A DNA stretch of 64,000 nucleotides from Glandiceps talaboti (lineage: Eukaryota; Hemichordata; Enteropneusta; Spengelidae), in NCBI RefSeq assembly GCF_964340395.1, contig NC_135551.1, positions 22,588,003 through 22,652,002 on the forward strand, given 5' to 3'. Below, one piece after another: positions 22,286 to 34,929 of this stretch; the stretch's first letter is position 1, and each line of letters starts with the position of its first letter. The notes below the pieces were generated by a model. The model saw nothing but the letters and a program-made list of their open reading frames with translations. It made no database searches and had not been told where the DNA came from. The position numbers and the translations under genes are program-made.

Positions 22286-24639
22286 TCGATGGTAGTTTCT
22301 GTTTGCCTCGTTATGAATATTGAATGAAAGACCATAGGCACATTTTTGGTTGATTAATATATTGTATGACAAAATGATAGAGTTTCATAGCCGCAAGTTT
22401 GGGGGCTTTACCACCAAAGTCGCACTCACAGCCTGTGTGCTCTATTAACCGTACAATGTGTTAGTAATCATGATCAAGATGAAAATCATAATTGTAAGTA
22501 TGGCCATACAACTTTGAGCCCTAGCTATTTTGTCCACTGTATACATCCAACATAAGCAAAAGCAAGAGTTGGCAGTCGTATTTTTAAGATGGTAGTAACA
22601 TGTAGGCAGTGGCAACAATAACAAATATTGCAAATGTTCACGTACATTAAGATGTGGATGGTGGTAGTGAAAGAGATGATGTAGATTGTTGTGGGAAAAA
22701 ATCGAACCTAAAGAATGAAATCTAGTAACCTTTTATGTCGTTCCATCTCATTACTTTATCGGCAAATCTTGACGTCACCAAGGAGAAATGTGCATGTGTC
22801 GGCTGTGCATTATACTCTGCGATTATCCTTCCGTAAATCTTTCTCCAGGAACACTTGAGAAAATAGCTATTTTGAATCCATATGGTCATCCAAAAGGGGC
22901 ATATTAATTTATCGTTTAAATGAGCTGAGGGAACGCATGTGGTCTGAGTAAATGTTGGTTTTAGGTTCAAATTACAACGCTTTTGATTTGCAGACAGCTT
23001 GCGATACCAATCGTACAAAGAGTGTGGTCACTGTAGGTTTTAATCTCTATATCTCTACATTATAAAATGTGATAAAAAATAAAAATAGTATATGTTCTTC
23101 TGCATTGAATTTTACGAGATATTGGTATTCATAACGGTTGAGCAAATCTATTGAGTTTCATGCGACGAGCAAATATATCGTTCAAATTTCAAACATTAAG
23201 TGGTCATAACGCTGCAGACACCATGCTTTTATTATGAGCACGAAATAGAAGTCATAGAAATACAATTAAGATTGAAAAGACTATCAAAGCAGTGAACGCT
23301 TGTTTACGAAATATCTGGAGACATGGTTGTTTGAAATTCACCAATTTTAATGACTTTCACGTCCTATACTCATCAAATGCACTGCAACAAGCAAGAATTT
23401 TCATCCACGCGAAACACATTCTTAATCAAAATTAACTATCAGATAACATATAAAGTGTCTTCTTATTCTTTCATTGTTTTTTTATGCCTGTATATAAATG
23501 TGTCTTGGGATGGGGTTATGGATTGGGGAGACATTTTAGCTTCCTCTAGTGAGTGATACTTTATACCTAAATTGTATACATTTATTAAGATTTGCAACTT
23601 TTACATTCTTCTACATCCTAAAACGCATACATACAATGCTTTGTCTCTAGTACACATTGCGATGGATCACAGATCATAGCATCTCGGAATATCAAATCAG
23701 TGACATCTACTGTACGAGTCGTGAATGTACTAATTCTATCAATAAATGCTGTAAGGCTGTGTTTTTGTAGCCGTAACATTCAATCAAAAATAAATTTTGT
23801 TTACGAGTTTTTTTTTAAATTTCTTCAACCTGAAATTGGTATCATCTTTGCTGTACCATTGACCGATCTTTATAATCTCACAATTACATAACCGGTGCAA
23901 TTTTGCGGTGGAACAAATTATTATATTAATGATCAACAGGCCTAGACATTAAATCGAAGTTGAAACCATACAGAAGAGTTAGAGTACACATCTTATTTAC
24001 AAGTATGTAATTTAAAATCACCATTTTGTCGTTATAAGGTTTACACAATCGACAACTTGTCAATTACATCCAGCAAGAGATTTGGTCAATTTCTCTTAAA
24101 GATGTGCTCATTTGACTATCTTTGAAACATATAGTTAGCGTTGACCCAACGTACCTAAATTTTGACTGGCTTATCTTTTTTTTTATCTATATAAGTATAC
24201 ATTGGTGGCACATATAAGGATAATCTGTACATTGACAGAAATTACTCAAATACATTGACATTGTAAACTCAAGGTGAAATCATTTGGCCTGGCATTCACT
24301 CTGTCGGATAGTGCACTAGATAATAACTAGCAAACAACAGAACTTTAAGCGGCTGACTCGAAAAACTAAATACACACAGTATATTTAAAGCGATTGATGA
24401 AATCGCGGGAAATACTTTAGTCTTCTTTAGACATTCACTTATCTAACTAGTGTGTGTGCATTTATTAGTTAATCCTTTTAATGCATAAATTGTCAAATTA
24501 AAGTAATCTTCAAGTTAGGTATTTGATAAACGTCGTACATAGGATCGGGCAGTTATACAAATATGAACCATAATTTATAGATACCAGTATAATCATTCTC
24601 CCTGTCCCAGTTATAAATCAATGATTTATTACACAATGC

Positions 24640-25030
24640 TATAACTACGTACAGAACGAGACATGGTAGCCTGCTGGACGAGACTGACATACACAATCGA
24701 CACTTTGTAGACTACTGGACAGGACTGAAATACAAAAACGATACCTGACAGTCTGCTGAACAGGACTGAAATACAATCACCATATTTGGTAGTCTGACGG
24801 ACAAAGCTTTGTAGTCTCATGGACAGGGCTGAAATACACAAAACGATACCTGGCAGTCTGCTGAACAGGACTGAAATACAATCACCACATTTGGTAGTCT
24901 GACGGACAACACTTTATAGTCTCCTGGACAGGGCTGATATACAAAAACGATACCTGGTAGTCTGCTGAACAGGACTGAAATACAGAAACGACACTTTTTA
25001 ATAGTCTTCTCGCCGGGACTGCACCGCTTA
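24640..25030 (+). repeat. 105-bp higher-order minisatellite
   Basis: The sub-unit GTCTGCTGAACAGGACTGAA then ATACA... of about 42 bp alternates with a shortened unit (GGTAGTCTGACGGACAA) and a variant (TAGTCTCATGGACAGGGCTG). The composite repeats with GATACCTG starts at 24740, 24845 and 24949, a period of 104-105 bp. The first composite is incomplete. Minus-strand open frames here are translations of the array. Confidence 0.7.
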
Positions 25031-25570
25031 CATATTGAACGGCATGAGTTGCTTGAAATAAAAAGATGGATGAGGAGAACTGGTTTAAAAACATCTGTAA
25101 GTCAGAGAGGTTAAGGCAGGTCAAACGTAGCAATCGGTAGGAGATCCATACGACCGACGTACAGAAGGACATGATGGGGCCACACCGACTCGACCGATGA
25201 CGATACATGGGAACTTGAGTAGGATACTATTATATGTTCGGCCAGACGTGACGAGGTTTAATGAACGCGAAACCCTATAGATTGCTTTCAGATGTTAAAT
25301 GCTGTATGTAATATTTCCTGACAATTGACATCAGATGTATAGCTATGACAATGTAATGGATATAAAGCTATCAATTTGAAAACTATGCAGACTAATTTGA
25401 ATGTACTTTCAGAGTGTGCACGTCGCACTCCACACGTAAATTGAACCAATTTAACATACTACAGATTCATGAACATTTAGCACACAAGGATGATGATACA
25501 TTCTCTTAATGAAAAAAAGACGAATCAGTGAGAATCAATAAACCAGTCTCTAGAGCGATCGACCTATCAT

Positions 25571-25636
25571 TGATCGATCGGTCGATCGATCGATCGGTTG
25601 GGGATCGGATGATTAGTCAATCAGTCTGCTAGTCAG

Positions 25637-25708
<72 letters not shown>

Positions 25709-25740
25709 CCAATCAACCAACCAACCAACCAACCAACCAG
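25571..25740 (+). repeat. Compound (GATC)/(AATC)/(AACC) microsatellite
   Basis: (GATC)n 25573-25596, (CAAT)n 25637-25708 and (CCAA)n 25709-25738. It has the complementary motif set of the mosaic at 1203-1440. Confidence 0.95.
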
Positions 25741-28700
25741 TTAATAAACTAAAGGATTAACACAATTACGTCCACATATACATATAGATTTGTACATAAC
25801 GTAACTTTGTCAATAAGCATGTACGTATGTACATATACATGTATGTATAAAGAAACGAATGTCAGCTACGCAGTATTTATCTATCATTCGATTACTTACT
25901 CGCAATATATACAAGCCACAAATATTATTACTCAAGGAGCATAACAGAAATATTCTGCCAATAACAAGATTGAATACATACTGAACTGATAATGGGGAAT
26001 GGATACATCTACGGATTATTTTGTAATATTAACAGCTTTGATTATAAGGCCTATCATATTACACGTCTCTTATATATCGCTGTAGTGGAATGCATAAAAT
26101 TTAATATTCTCTCAGATATGATTACAATCCGTTTAATTTACAACCCTTAGAGAAATGGTACTTGGTAACAAGAAACCCAGAAATGTTTATTCTATAATAA
26201 CTGAAACATTGTCCAAATTATCCGAATAATATTTAATTACAGAGAGTGTCTGAAATACTGCAAATTTGTGACACAATATTAGCAGCTGACGTTATTTTCC
26301 TCCCTATTAGGGTTAAATTCCTGAATGTACAAAATACCCCGCAGTAAGAAATTGACACCTTACGAATGAATGTGGCGGCAAAAGGTTAGCAACTGTAATG
26401 AAATTATTAATAAAGCCAGGATATTAGTAATACTGTGTGGTTATACGTATTACCCAATCATAGTACATTTACAAGGAAATAGCACGTTGTATTTGTCATC
26501 TATGGAGCTGTCAGGCAACTTGGAAACTATGAAAAATGAACGCTGAGAAAATTAAGTGAGCTATACGGACCGAATACATTCATTTAATAACAAAATTCCG
26601 ATTCTAAGTGCATTTATTAATTTGTAATTTGATACTAATTTTTTTCTATATGACATGAATAAATTAAATTTGTAATGCTTATTGTATGTAAACTATGTAG
26701 TACATGGTTTTGTATCCACAAGTTTCTATTCACATAATGCAACAGCAAACAATTAGCCGAACACAGGAAACGTGCGCAACCGCCATCTTGGATGATGCAT
26801 TATGGGAAATATGGTTACATTTATAAATATCAATCAATTCACTTCTGTAAATAATATACTATATTGCATTGCTTGGGACCTCATATAATCTAGTATTGGT
26901 TAGCAACACCTATGGACGAATACTTCTTATCTCCAAAGATTGCCCTCTTCGCATGCTCAGCTTGGATAACAAAGTTGGCTGTAGTAATGCATTCGTGGGG
27001 TTTAAAAACTGTATACTCGTCACGCACGAATCACACTACGTCAGTGAGCAGAGAACGTATCAAAGCTGTAATAGGTAGAAATTTTTGAAGAACACAATAT
27101 AAGATCTTTTTGCTTGCATACCAACTGTACAGACAACTATACGGTTGTGTAGGGTCTATGGTCTTACAGATGGTATCGTATACAGGTAATGACATGTTCT
27201 TTCTGGGACTGTAATTCAATCAGTGATTGTAACTTAATATAAGGAATGTAAGTTAGTTTACACAATCCAAGAATGTTCTAGAAATACGTACACCACTCAT
27301 GTCAACTTTGTCAACCTTTGCCTTGGGATTTAAAGCTAAACTGATAGGCATCGTACCCAATAATGGCCCTATTGATAGACCGTGTACTACTCTACAATGG
27401 ACATTTGAAAGATTGCTACTCTGAGTAATACCACCATTGACGGTCGTTTTTGACGTGAAGATTTGTAAAGCTGTTTACCTGGTATGTTAGTGATTGAAGG
27501 AAATCAAAACATTAATTACATCTGTTCTGGGAGATGTGTGACGATATTCACGTGTCTGATTGTCAATGGGATAAAAGAGAAACTTTACAGACACAATATA
27601 ACCCTGAGGGTCTTTATATATTTCAGAATTGCTAGTTCTAATCATATTTTGGAAGCATTCATGGTTGTAATACCTTGGGATTTTTTTACTACTTGATGAC
27701 CATTATGTTTGAATCAATGCATCCATTGACGCCAAATGTACCGTGACATCTATGTAAGAGAATATTTTGAAGGTATTCACAGTTCTCTGTATACATAGAC
27801 AATGGATGTATAGGCGGAAAATGCTAACTTTGAATATTGAAGCTCTCTATCTAAAAGACATATATTTGTACAAAGGCCTTTCATAGTCACTATACCTTGG
27901 GGTGTTTTGGTTGAATGTTTACCTTGATGTAAAGAGTTATGTCCCAATCAATGAATTACGTACTATACGTCGGAGGCATAACACAGTTTGTAATTGTAAC
28001 AAAAGCAATGATCCACTTGTAAACTTGTGAGAATTGTTAGGAGTATTTAAAACACATGTAAAAAAGGAACGAAATGTCATCATTGATGGTATCTATACAT
28101 TTCCAGTAACAAGATACATGTACATGTATTCAAATAAGTATAATGAAAACGGTAGCATGCTATGATATAGTGTTGTCTCCTAATTACAAGGATTTTCACG
28201 TACTGGTAGGTGATACACTTATTCTGGAGATATCACTCTCTGTAACTCCAGCTTTCGATTGCTTGCTATTTATAGAATAGCTATCCTACAATCATTGGCA
28301 ACACGTTGATCAGAGAATGAATGCTTGAATGAATTTTGTTTCAACATAAAACAAGAGTTACATTTGCAAAGCATGTATATAATAAAAATATATCTCTCTC
28401 TCTCAACATGTTTGAGCTTGTTCGTAAACTATACAAGGAACTATGGATGTTATAGTAGGAGGGGCAGTTGCATATTTTCGCTTGTTCGGATCAGGTATAC
28501 ATCTATTCCAAGCAGCCGTACAACCGGCAGATGTTAAATAATGAGTGAGACATGTATTAAAATAATAGTGGTGTCGTATACTACAATCTATCTGTTAATG
28601 AAACCTTTCCATTCAATCGATTACGTCAATTATAGGGATATGAATATGATCATTTATTAAAAAAACATGTAACGTTTATTAAAAATAACTACACTGTCAA

Positions 28701-29188
28701 GTCTATTGAGTGTCAGCTACAGTAACACAGTATTTCCCTGATCTGCAACGACAAATTACTCTCGTCCATGTGTGGCCTAGTTTACCTACTACATCTACAG
28801 TTTGTATCCCGGCCTACTAATGAAGCAATGTCTTTCATCAGACTTTATCGGATCATTAGACTACTACTCTTTTCTAATCTTCATCTTCAAATTGATGGAT
28901 TCTATTTTCTGTCGATCATATTTCTAATGCAGTGAGTGCTTTTAAAATGAAACGTGGATGTAATGAAGACTGTTATGAAAATGAATTATTACCCGCTCCT
29001 GGGGGTGTGTAAAATCAAGCTGCACTGTAAAAGGACATCGTGATCGCAGGCCACATAGTGGATGAGGAGTTGCTATGACAACTCGTTTGCGAATAGCGAT
29101 AAGGATGGCATTGTGCTGTTCTCTTAAGTCGCTAGAGTGATGTCTCTACTGCTTCTCCATTAAGCCATGGAAACGTAGTTTTTCCTCT

Positions 29189-29200
29189 CCCCCCCCCCCC
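29189..29200 (+). repeat. C12 run
   Basis: Poly-C of 12. Confidence 0.95.
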
Positions 29201-29765
29201 TTGAGATTTCATCAGATTGATAGGGCCAGTGACATGCTGTATTCGAAAGACACGATCGATGCTTGTTACTGAGTCTCGATGGTTCGTGGCGGGCTTTTAA
29301 TTTGGATAATTTGTATGCAAGTGACTAATCCCTGTATTTCTAACATACGGATAATTTGTGAAGTGAGTATGAAACCGTGTAACCTGGCTGTCCAGATAAT
29401 TTGTAACGTAAATCGATTCCCTATATTTAGAAGAGTGTACAAGTCAGCCTGTATCGTACCAGATCTTGGCTTGGGTTCTGTTAACACTCTCTTGCAAATC
29501 AGAGACCATGTATAAAGAATATGAAGACCTTCAGTATTGTAAATTTGATGGTTTCATATATTGAAGACATAAACATGCTAGTCGTAATATGTTAGATTAT
29601 TGGTTATGATTGCTGTTATTGCAGTTTGTACAGCATCCTGTCGCGGGTGTACTGATAATATGCAATTGGTGACGTCACATGTTGTTACGTAGAGTGAGAA
29701 ATTAGCTTTGGTAGCCTTTTTGAAAACATCAATTACTTAAAAAGTTTTTGACAGCGATGTATGTG

Positions 29766-29767
<2 letters not shown>

Positions 29768-29798
<31 letters not shown>

Positions 29799-29842
29799 TG
29801 TATGTATGTATGTATGTATGTATGTATGTATGTATGTATGTG
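29768..29842 (+). repeat. (TATG)n microsatellite
   Basis: About 18 uninterrupted units. Confidence 0.97.
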
Positions 29843-30388
29843 TTTGGTATGATATCGATGAGCCTCTCTGTGTGTCTAATTCTTGGTTTCACAGCTCAGT
29901 GCTACCATTATAATGAAACATTTCAAAACATACAACAAAAACGTTCTTGAGGCAATGGAAATATAAAAAGGAAAACGATTTACAACGTTTCTGAAACATA
30001 CTCAGAATAAATCGTGGTAGACAAGAGAAGCTTAAAGTGAAATTAAAAAAAACAAAAAACGGTCATCTTTTTCCTGCGTCGAGAGTACTAAATAAGATTT
30101 ATGTTTTGGTCTCTGTAGAATAAGATATGAGATGTTAAATTGCGGTGAAATTACTTAATTTATATGGATAATGGGATTGTGACCCTAATTCAGTTTAATA
30201 TTGCCTTCAAGTTTGAACAAATCACATTAAATGCTCCATTATGTATAGTTGAAAAGACGGTGATTTTTCCATTACAAACCATTCAGGCTCCTGGAATGAG
30301 ATATAAAGGGAAGCGAATTTCACTTTCATGTTGTAGATTAATATTGACAGAAACGATGACGATTAAAATTAAAGACAATATTTTCCAG

Positions 30389-30479
30389 ATGGGGTTCTTG
30401 TTTGTGTGTTTAGTAGTACTTTACTTCCCTGCTTGTTTTGTTAAATTGAAAGTATATATTGAGTATGGAACTAGCATCG
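30389..30479 (+). CDS. Candidate signal-peptide first exon, unknown secreted or membrane protein
   Basis: An ATG at 30389 encodes MGFLFVCLVVLYFPACF, a short N-region followed by a strongly hydrophobic core, then a polar stretch ending ...IEYGTSI. The exon would end at ATCG/GTGAGA, a near-consensus donor, leaving one base of a split codon. The same ATG directly follows an acceptor-like ATTTTCCAG, so it could also be an internal transmembrane exon. Spliced directly to the TNFR-like exon at 20.5 kb it would read into an early stop, so it is not that gene's next exon in the simple arrangement. The surrounding frame is open for 123 codons but otherwise not coding-like. Confidence 0.25.
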
Positions 30480-31780
30480 GTGAGAATTTAGGCGGAAGTG
30501 ACGTACATGCCTTGGTTCTGAACTTCCGGTTATGAAGGGTAACACAAACTGTCGGAACATCACTTAATTCCCTTTATCTTTCAATGTTCGATAAGCGTAT
30601 CATTATCGTGTATAAGCAGTGAGCAAACAGTAAAATTGCATGAAACTTTCCATTAAATCAGGAACACTTTCCTGTAATATAAAACTATGTAGTGCATTTT
30701 GTGCATATGCACTTGCTTGTTGATATATGCAGACTGTTAACGTCCTATATCACGGGGGGAAAAACATGCTTCTACGGATGTATCAACAGTTTGAAACACT
30801 TATGGTGCTAAAATCAAACTAGGGCTAGCCATCGAGTATTATAATTATTTAAAATTGTTTGCCAACAAGTGTGTAAGCAGGGACTGACAGACTACACTTC
30901 CTTGTACAAATACACGCATTGCCCAATTAACTCCGAGTGTACGAGATAATGAAAGGAGTAAACATTATTTGAACACATGAACAATACACATATTAAAACA
31001 GGTTCCCTATGGACATACATAAAAACGTTGAGTATGTATCTAGTAGTAATAGAGGCAAGGCAATCATCAATTATCATTCATCATATACTGATTTGTCTAG
31101 CATTGCCGCAGTGTTTTTATGCTGGGAAGCAATGTAGTAAACCGTTTCATTTATCAAATTGAATATGCCGACGGGTTTGTAACAAAATATAACACAGTAA
31201 AACATTCGTACAGAGATTACAGGACCGTCGCAATGGAACACAAGTTACCCATGTGATATATACACTATCGAAGACACGTACATCATGATGTCGAAACGAT
31301 CAACATTTACCAAACATCGCTATGCCTATAATGTGAATTTTATCTTGTTTTGGATGTTAGAGAACAGTATTAATCATTTTTGGTATGTAGTTTATTTCGT
31401 ATTAGAGGTTTAGTGTGTTGTTTTACTAACATAAACTTGGTTGAGCAAAGCTTGAATTACAATCCAAGGCCGTCACATCTGGGCTGGTATGAGTGGAATG
31501 GCAATGGCGCATGTCACTTGGTAATTTGATTTCCCACAATGTGCAATAAATTCAGATAACATGGACAAACAAGTTCTCGTAAATTACCAAATGTCCGTAA
31601 GTAGATTTGTAACGTTGATGAACGTACACATCAAAATGTATGAGAGGTTGGCTGGCTTTCATTCAAATTTCCCGTCTGAATGAGTACTATTTCGTTTGTG
31701 GAGTATTGGCAATTTGCACTGAACTAGTTTGTTTATCTTGTCAGTCGGTACACTGTTTCTTTGGTGACTGCTTCTACATA
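30480..31780. other. Non-coding sequence, nothing recognised
   Basis: AT-rich spacer up to foldback-like copy 4. Short frames on both strands near 30.9-31.2 kb overlap each other and lack support. Confidence 0.4.
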
Positions 31781-32159
31781 CAATAGAAAACAGTTGAGTA
31801 GAAACAAATCGTAAACAGACTTGACAAAAATCTTACTACTAACACTGCTTCTTTTCTTCACCTGGCGTTACAAAATCCTTGCCAAGATTGCTACTTTATC
31901 TTAGCAGATCGTCGCCAAATCGTATACATTGTAGCAACGTATACTTTTATCAGACATTTCGATGGATAAATGTAACAATTGTGTGAATGTTTGTCATGCC
32001 AGACGATGACATGTGGCAAGCAATATTACTAAGTTTCTTGTCGAGGTTTAGCAATGTTAGTAATGTATATGTTGAGCCTGACAATAAAATGTAGCAATTT
32101 CTGTAAGATTATTGTCAAGCCAGAACATGATTTGTTCCTTATTAAGTGGCTTCCATTGT
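31781..32159 (+). mobile_element. Foldback-like element, copy 4 (both termini present)
   Basis: The left end CAATAGAAAACAGTTGAG...GAAACAAATCGT pairs with the right end ATGATTTGTTCCTTATTAAG...CTTCCATTG, giving inverted termini of about 33 bp. Between them are inverted units (GACAAAAATCTTACTACTAA), the centre in opposite orientation to copies 2 and 3 (TTATCTTAGCAGATCGTCGC, then CATTGTAGCAACGTATAC), and direct units to 32125. About 380 bp, non-coding. Confidence 0.62.
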
Positions 32160-32919
32160 GTTTGAATGAGTCAGAAAATAGCCTTTTATTATTGTTCGAT
32201 GACTAGCTGAGCTATCGCTGACAAATGAGAGTATGTTTCTATTGCGTTCTGCACAACGCAGATTTCAGTATCTGCCACACTTCCTCTACATTTTATAATT
32301 TGTAATACATAGGAAAACCCATATCCCATAGGGTAACTGTATTCCTATGTGTCTACAACAGTATGTTGAATGAGGTATTGATTTTGCAGTTACTGGCCCC
32401 TGATGTCAAATTAACGTCGAAATACACCAAACTCAATCTTTATATACTTCGGATGTAGATGTCTCAGATTCTCCTGGCAGACATTATTGAATGTGTGTTC
32501 ATAATTGGGCGGACATTTCTAGAAGAAAGGACACATTACTTGTCGAATGTAAACGGTGAAAATTTCGTCATTATATAGTTATCGATAAATCAGTATAGTG
32601 TTCTGGCTTGAATATATTGTCAGGATGCCATGTAAACTGAATAGATATCATGACATATACATTTGTTCAAATATTACCTGCGGTCTGGAGAGTGGTACCT
32701 CACGTTACATTCAATAAAGTGATAGTTGTCTTAGTGGTGGAAGGTATGGTAAAATAAGACGAACATACGGTTGGGAGAAATGTAATCTCCTTACCTCAAT
32801 TGACTCGGATAATGTCCCTTATATCAAATATTTGCGCCTGCAGTAGAATTGTCATTTTCATTTCAGATGGAGTGCAAAAAAGTGAAGCAAACGTTCTTAT
32901 GCCTTAATATAAATTACGA

Positions 32920-33266
32920 CATGCTGTTACATTTGATCACCAGCCTCAACAGACATCTCACTAACATTGCTTCCTTCCATTGTCTGGCATGACGAAAATC
33001 TTAACAACATGGCTACAGTTTATTTGCGTAAGCTACCAATAATAGCAGATAGTCTATTATATACATTGTAACAACGTATACTTTTTCCACACGTCAATTG
33101 ACTGAAATGTAACATTTATATTTCAAATTTTAGCATAGAAGACGATAACATGGAACACTATTGATATAAGGTAATTGGTCAGTCAGACAATAGAATGTAG
33201 TAATATTAGTAAGATTGTTGTCGAGCCAGATGGCGAATTGTTTCAACTTAACTGACTTCCATTGTC
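32920..33266 (+). mobile_element. Foldback-like element, copy 5
   Basis: Inverted units (CTCACTAACATTGCTTCC, then GACGAAAATCTTAACAACAT) lead to the centre (AATAGCAGATAGTC...CATTGTAACAACGTATAC, same orientation as copy 4). Direct units follow (AATGTAGTAATATTAGTAAG), then the right terminus GCGAATTGTTTCAACTTAAC...TGACTTCCATTG. The left terminus is diverged, so that border is approximate. It lies only about 760 bp after copy 4 in the same orientation, so a local duplication is possible. Confidence 0.55.
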
Positions 33267-33545
33267 AAAAAACTATTAGAAATCAGAATTAAGTTACAAT
33301 TCTTCAATAGCGTTCCACTTAATGCATTGCCCTAAATTATAAAATAAATGTCTTCCTCGCCAACATTAGTTTAATGGAGTAGACCATGGTGTGACAAACC
33401 ACTTTGGGTCATTTCGAAATTTAGACTCGGGCCTTCACTTGATTAATGATGGTATAGCATTATCAGAATATTTATTATATTACTAAACTAATTTACCGGA
33501 AGTGGCACGTGCTTTGGTATGTTTTAGTCCAATAAAAACAGATAC

Positions 33546-33650
33546 CAGATGTAAACTGAATAGCCTTCCCTAAGGGCAATAGAAGTTTGTTCTTACACAT
33601 AATGTCTGAATGCACAAGTCAGAGATATCGCTATCCTATATGATGTATAC
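33546..33650 (+). repeat. Dispersed repeat pair (partner at 57.76 kb)
   Basis: CCAGATGTAAACTGAATAGC, TTCCCTAAGGGC, CATAATGTCTGAATGC, ACAAGTCAGAG and TATGATGTATAC align in order with 57758-57860. Unclassified. Confidence 0.45.
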
Positions 33651-34732
33651 TTATATCTATTTAAACTTATATCTTTGAAAATTTTTCGTTATACCAGAAA
33701 AAAGACGGAAAATCCTTGCTATTTACCCTGGGAACGAGGCCAGAGTTTGTTATTAAAAGTGACGTCATTGGAAAAATCCAATTGTAGCGATATTTTGTGT
33801 TAGACAGCCAATAATTAACCCTAAATTCAATAGGCGTAAATCGATGGTGAAATCCAGTCTGATCCGGGTGTTTTGATGTAATTGTTTCATTTCAACATAG
33901 TGCTCATAAAGGATTATTGTATAAGAGATTACGGACGTGCACAGACGTCTTAAAATCTAACACAGGTTACACCGTCAGATACCTGGTATTCACTCACATC
34001 AATTGATACCAGATACGAGACATCTTTCAACAACTCCGTTGAGATCCTAAAAAGCTCAAGCAAAATAGCATTCTAAGAACTCCAGAAGTGCATAGTGTTC
34101 TTAATGATTCTATCTAAGCCTTATGTCAAGACAGCTGTCTTGATGCATATGTCAGAAAAATAAGCGATCGGTGAAACTTTATCGGATTTACTTTTGTATG
34201 GCGACTGACTTTTATCACCGCGACTCCATTTGAATTACCCAGAATGATTTAACTATGCATACACTGTGGATGGTATTTAGAAAAGTTTCAAGACCTTAGA
34301 TTAAAATGAAAAAAAAATAGAAGTTACTAAAATATTGATATTGTAATTACTTTTACTCTCTGAGCTATACTGGGAAAGCATTAAATTGGTGGCAGACTAT
34401 AAGGATTAATTAATGGATACCGTAACATTTCCCATATTCGGTCTCTGCCATGAGTAAATAGTTGACGACAACGTGACACTGTGTAAAATACGGCTAGCTC
34501 GTGTACTTGACCTTGATAATCACTGTCCCACGTTGAATAGATATTGGCAATTACATTAGCAAGGAGAGTCATTCAATGAGGAAATATTACCAGACGATCC
34601 AATGAATGTTAAAATGACTTGAAGTTAACAGAACGCAACACTGACAGAGAGCAGAGACATTGCTATTTACTTTTTCCCACTTTCTTATCGCCATTCAGGC
34701 AAACCGAAGTCTTATTCGTATTGAGTCACGAT

Positions 34733-34815
34733 ATTCAAATGGTTTGAATGACTGACTCGAAATCTGCAGGTTGTAGGTTCGAGCCTCACCATGGCCATTT
34801 TTATTTTTTTTTCTG
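34733..34815 (+). repeat. tRNA-derived SINE head
   Basis: An A-box-like TGGTTTGAATG (34740-34750, one mismatch to TRGYNNARNNG) and a consensus B box GGTTCGAGCCT (34776-34786) are correctly ordered 36 bp apart. A T-rich run follows at 34799-34812. No tRNA acceptor stem or full cloverleaf is visible, so this is a SINE relic carrying an internal pol III promoter, not a tRNA gene. The sequence after it (CTGAATGGCTAAAGTCAATT) may be the SINE body. Confidence 0.6.
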
Positions 34816-34929
34816 AATGGCTAAAGTCAATTGAGCAAGATTTGAGCGATGATTGTGCCCCAGTAAACTTGATTTAAGAGAAAATGGCAGAAATTAAATA
34901 CTACATGGTGTTTGTAATATGCAAAAACG

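Larger units (their letters stand above)
20717..24639. other. Presumed first intron of the TNFR-like gene; non-coding
   Basis: Contains the compound microsatellite (21.0-21.3 kb), the cryptic GAT region and one palindromic TGACGTCA at 22770. The 98-codon minus frame at 22722-23018 reads somewhat protein-like but has an in-frame stop before any usable acceptor. No cysteine-rich, transmembrane or death-domain exon was recognised. Confidence 0.35.
25031..30388. other. Non-coding sequence
   Basis: AT-rich with microsatellites at 25.6 and 29.8 kb and a palindromic TGACGTCA at 29670. ATAATTTGT recurs three times at about 47-bp steps near 29305-29405. GCCATCTTGGATGATGCATT at 26783 has the flavour of the dispersed CCATATTGGATT family. 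No exon support found. Confidence 0.35.
32160..34732. other. Non-coding sequence around foldback-like copy 5
   Basis: Besides copy 5 and the repeat at 33.55 kb, it holds a palindromic TGACGTCA at 33760 and no exon-like island. Confidence 0.4.

Noticed and set aside
22722-23018. 98-codon minus-strand ORF beginning YDWYRKLSANQKRC
   Set aside because: Composition is mildly protein-like, but there is an in-frame stop before any usable acceptor, no ATG at the start and no recognised domain.
24629-25208. Minus-strand ORFs with repeated FQSCP/YKVS-like words
   Set aside because: The periodic peptide follows from the 105-bp minisatellite, and the frame breaks between units.
30164-30535. Full 123-codon ORF as an intronless gene
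   Set aside because: Only the hydrophobic block between a good acceptor or ATG and a good donor looks meaningful; the first 75 codons show no coding signal and the tail after the donor is probably intron.
34776-34786. B box as evidence of a functional tRNA gene
   Set aside because: No acceptor-stem pairing or complete cloverleaf could be drawn; a SINE relic fits better.
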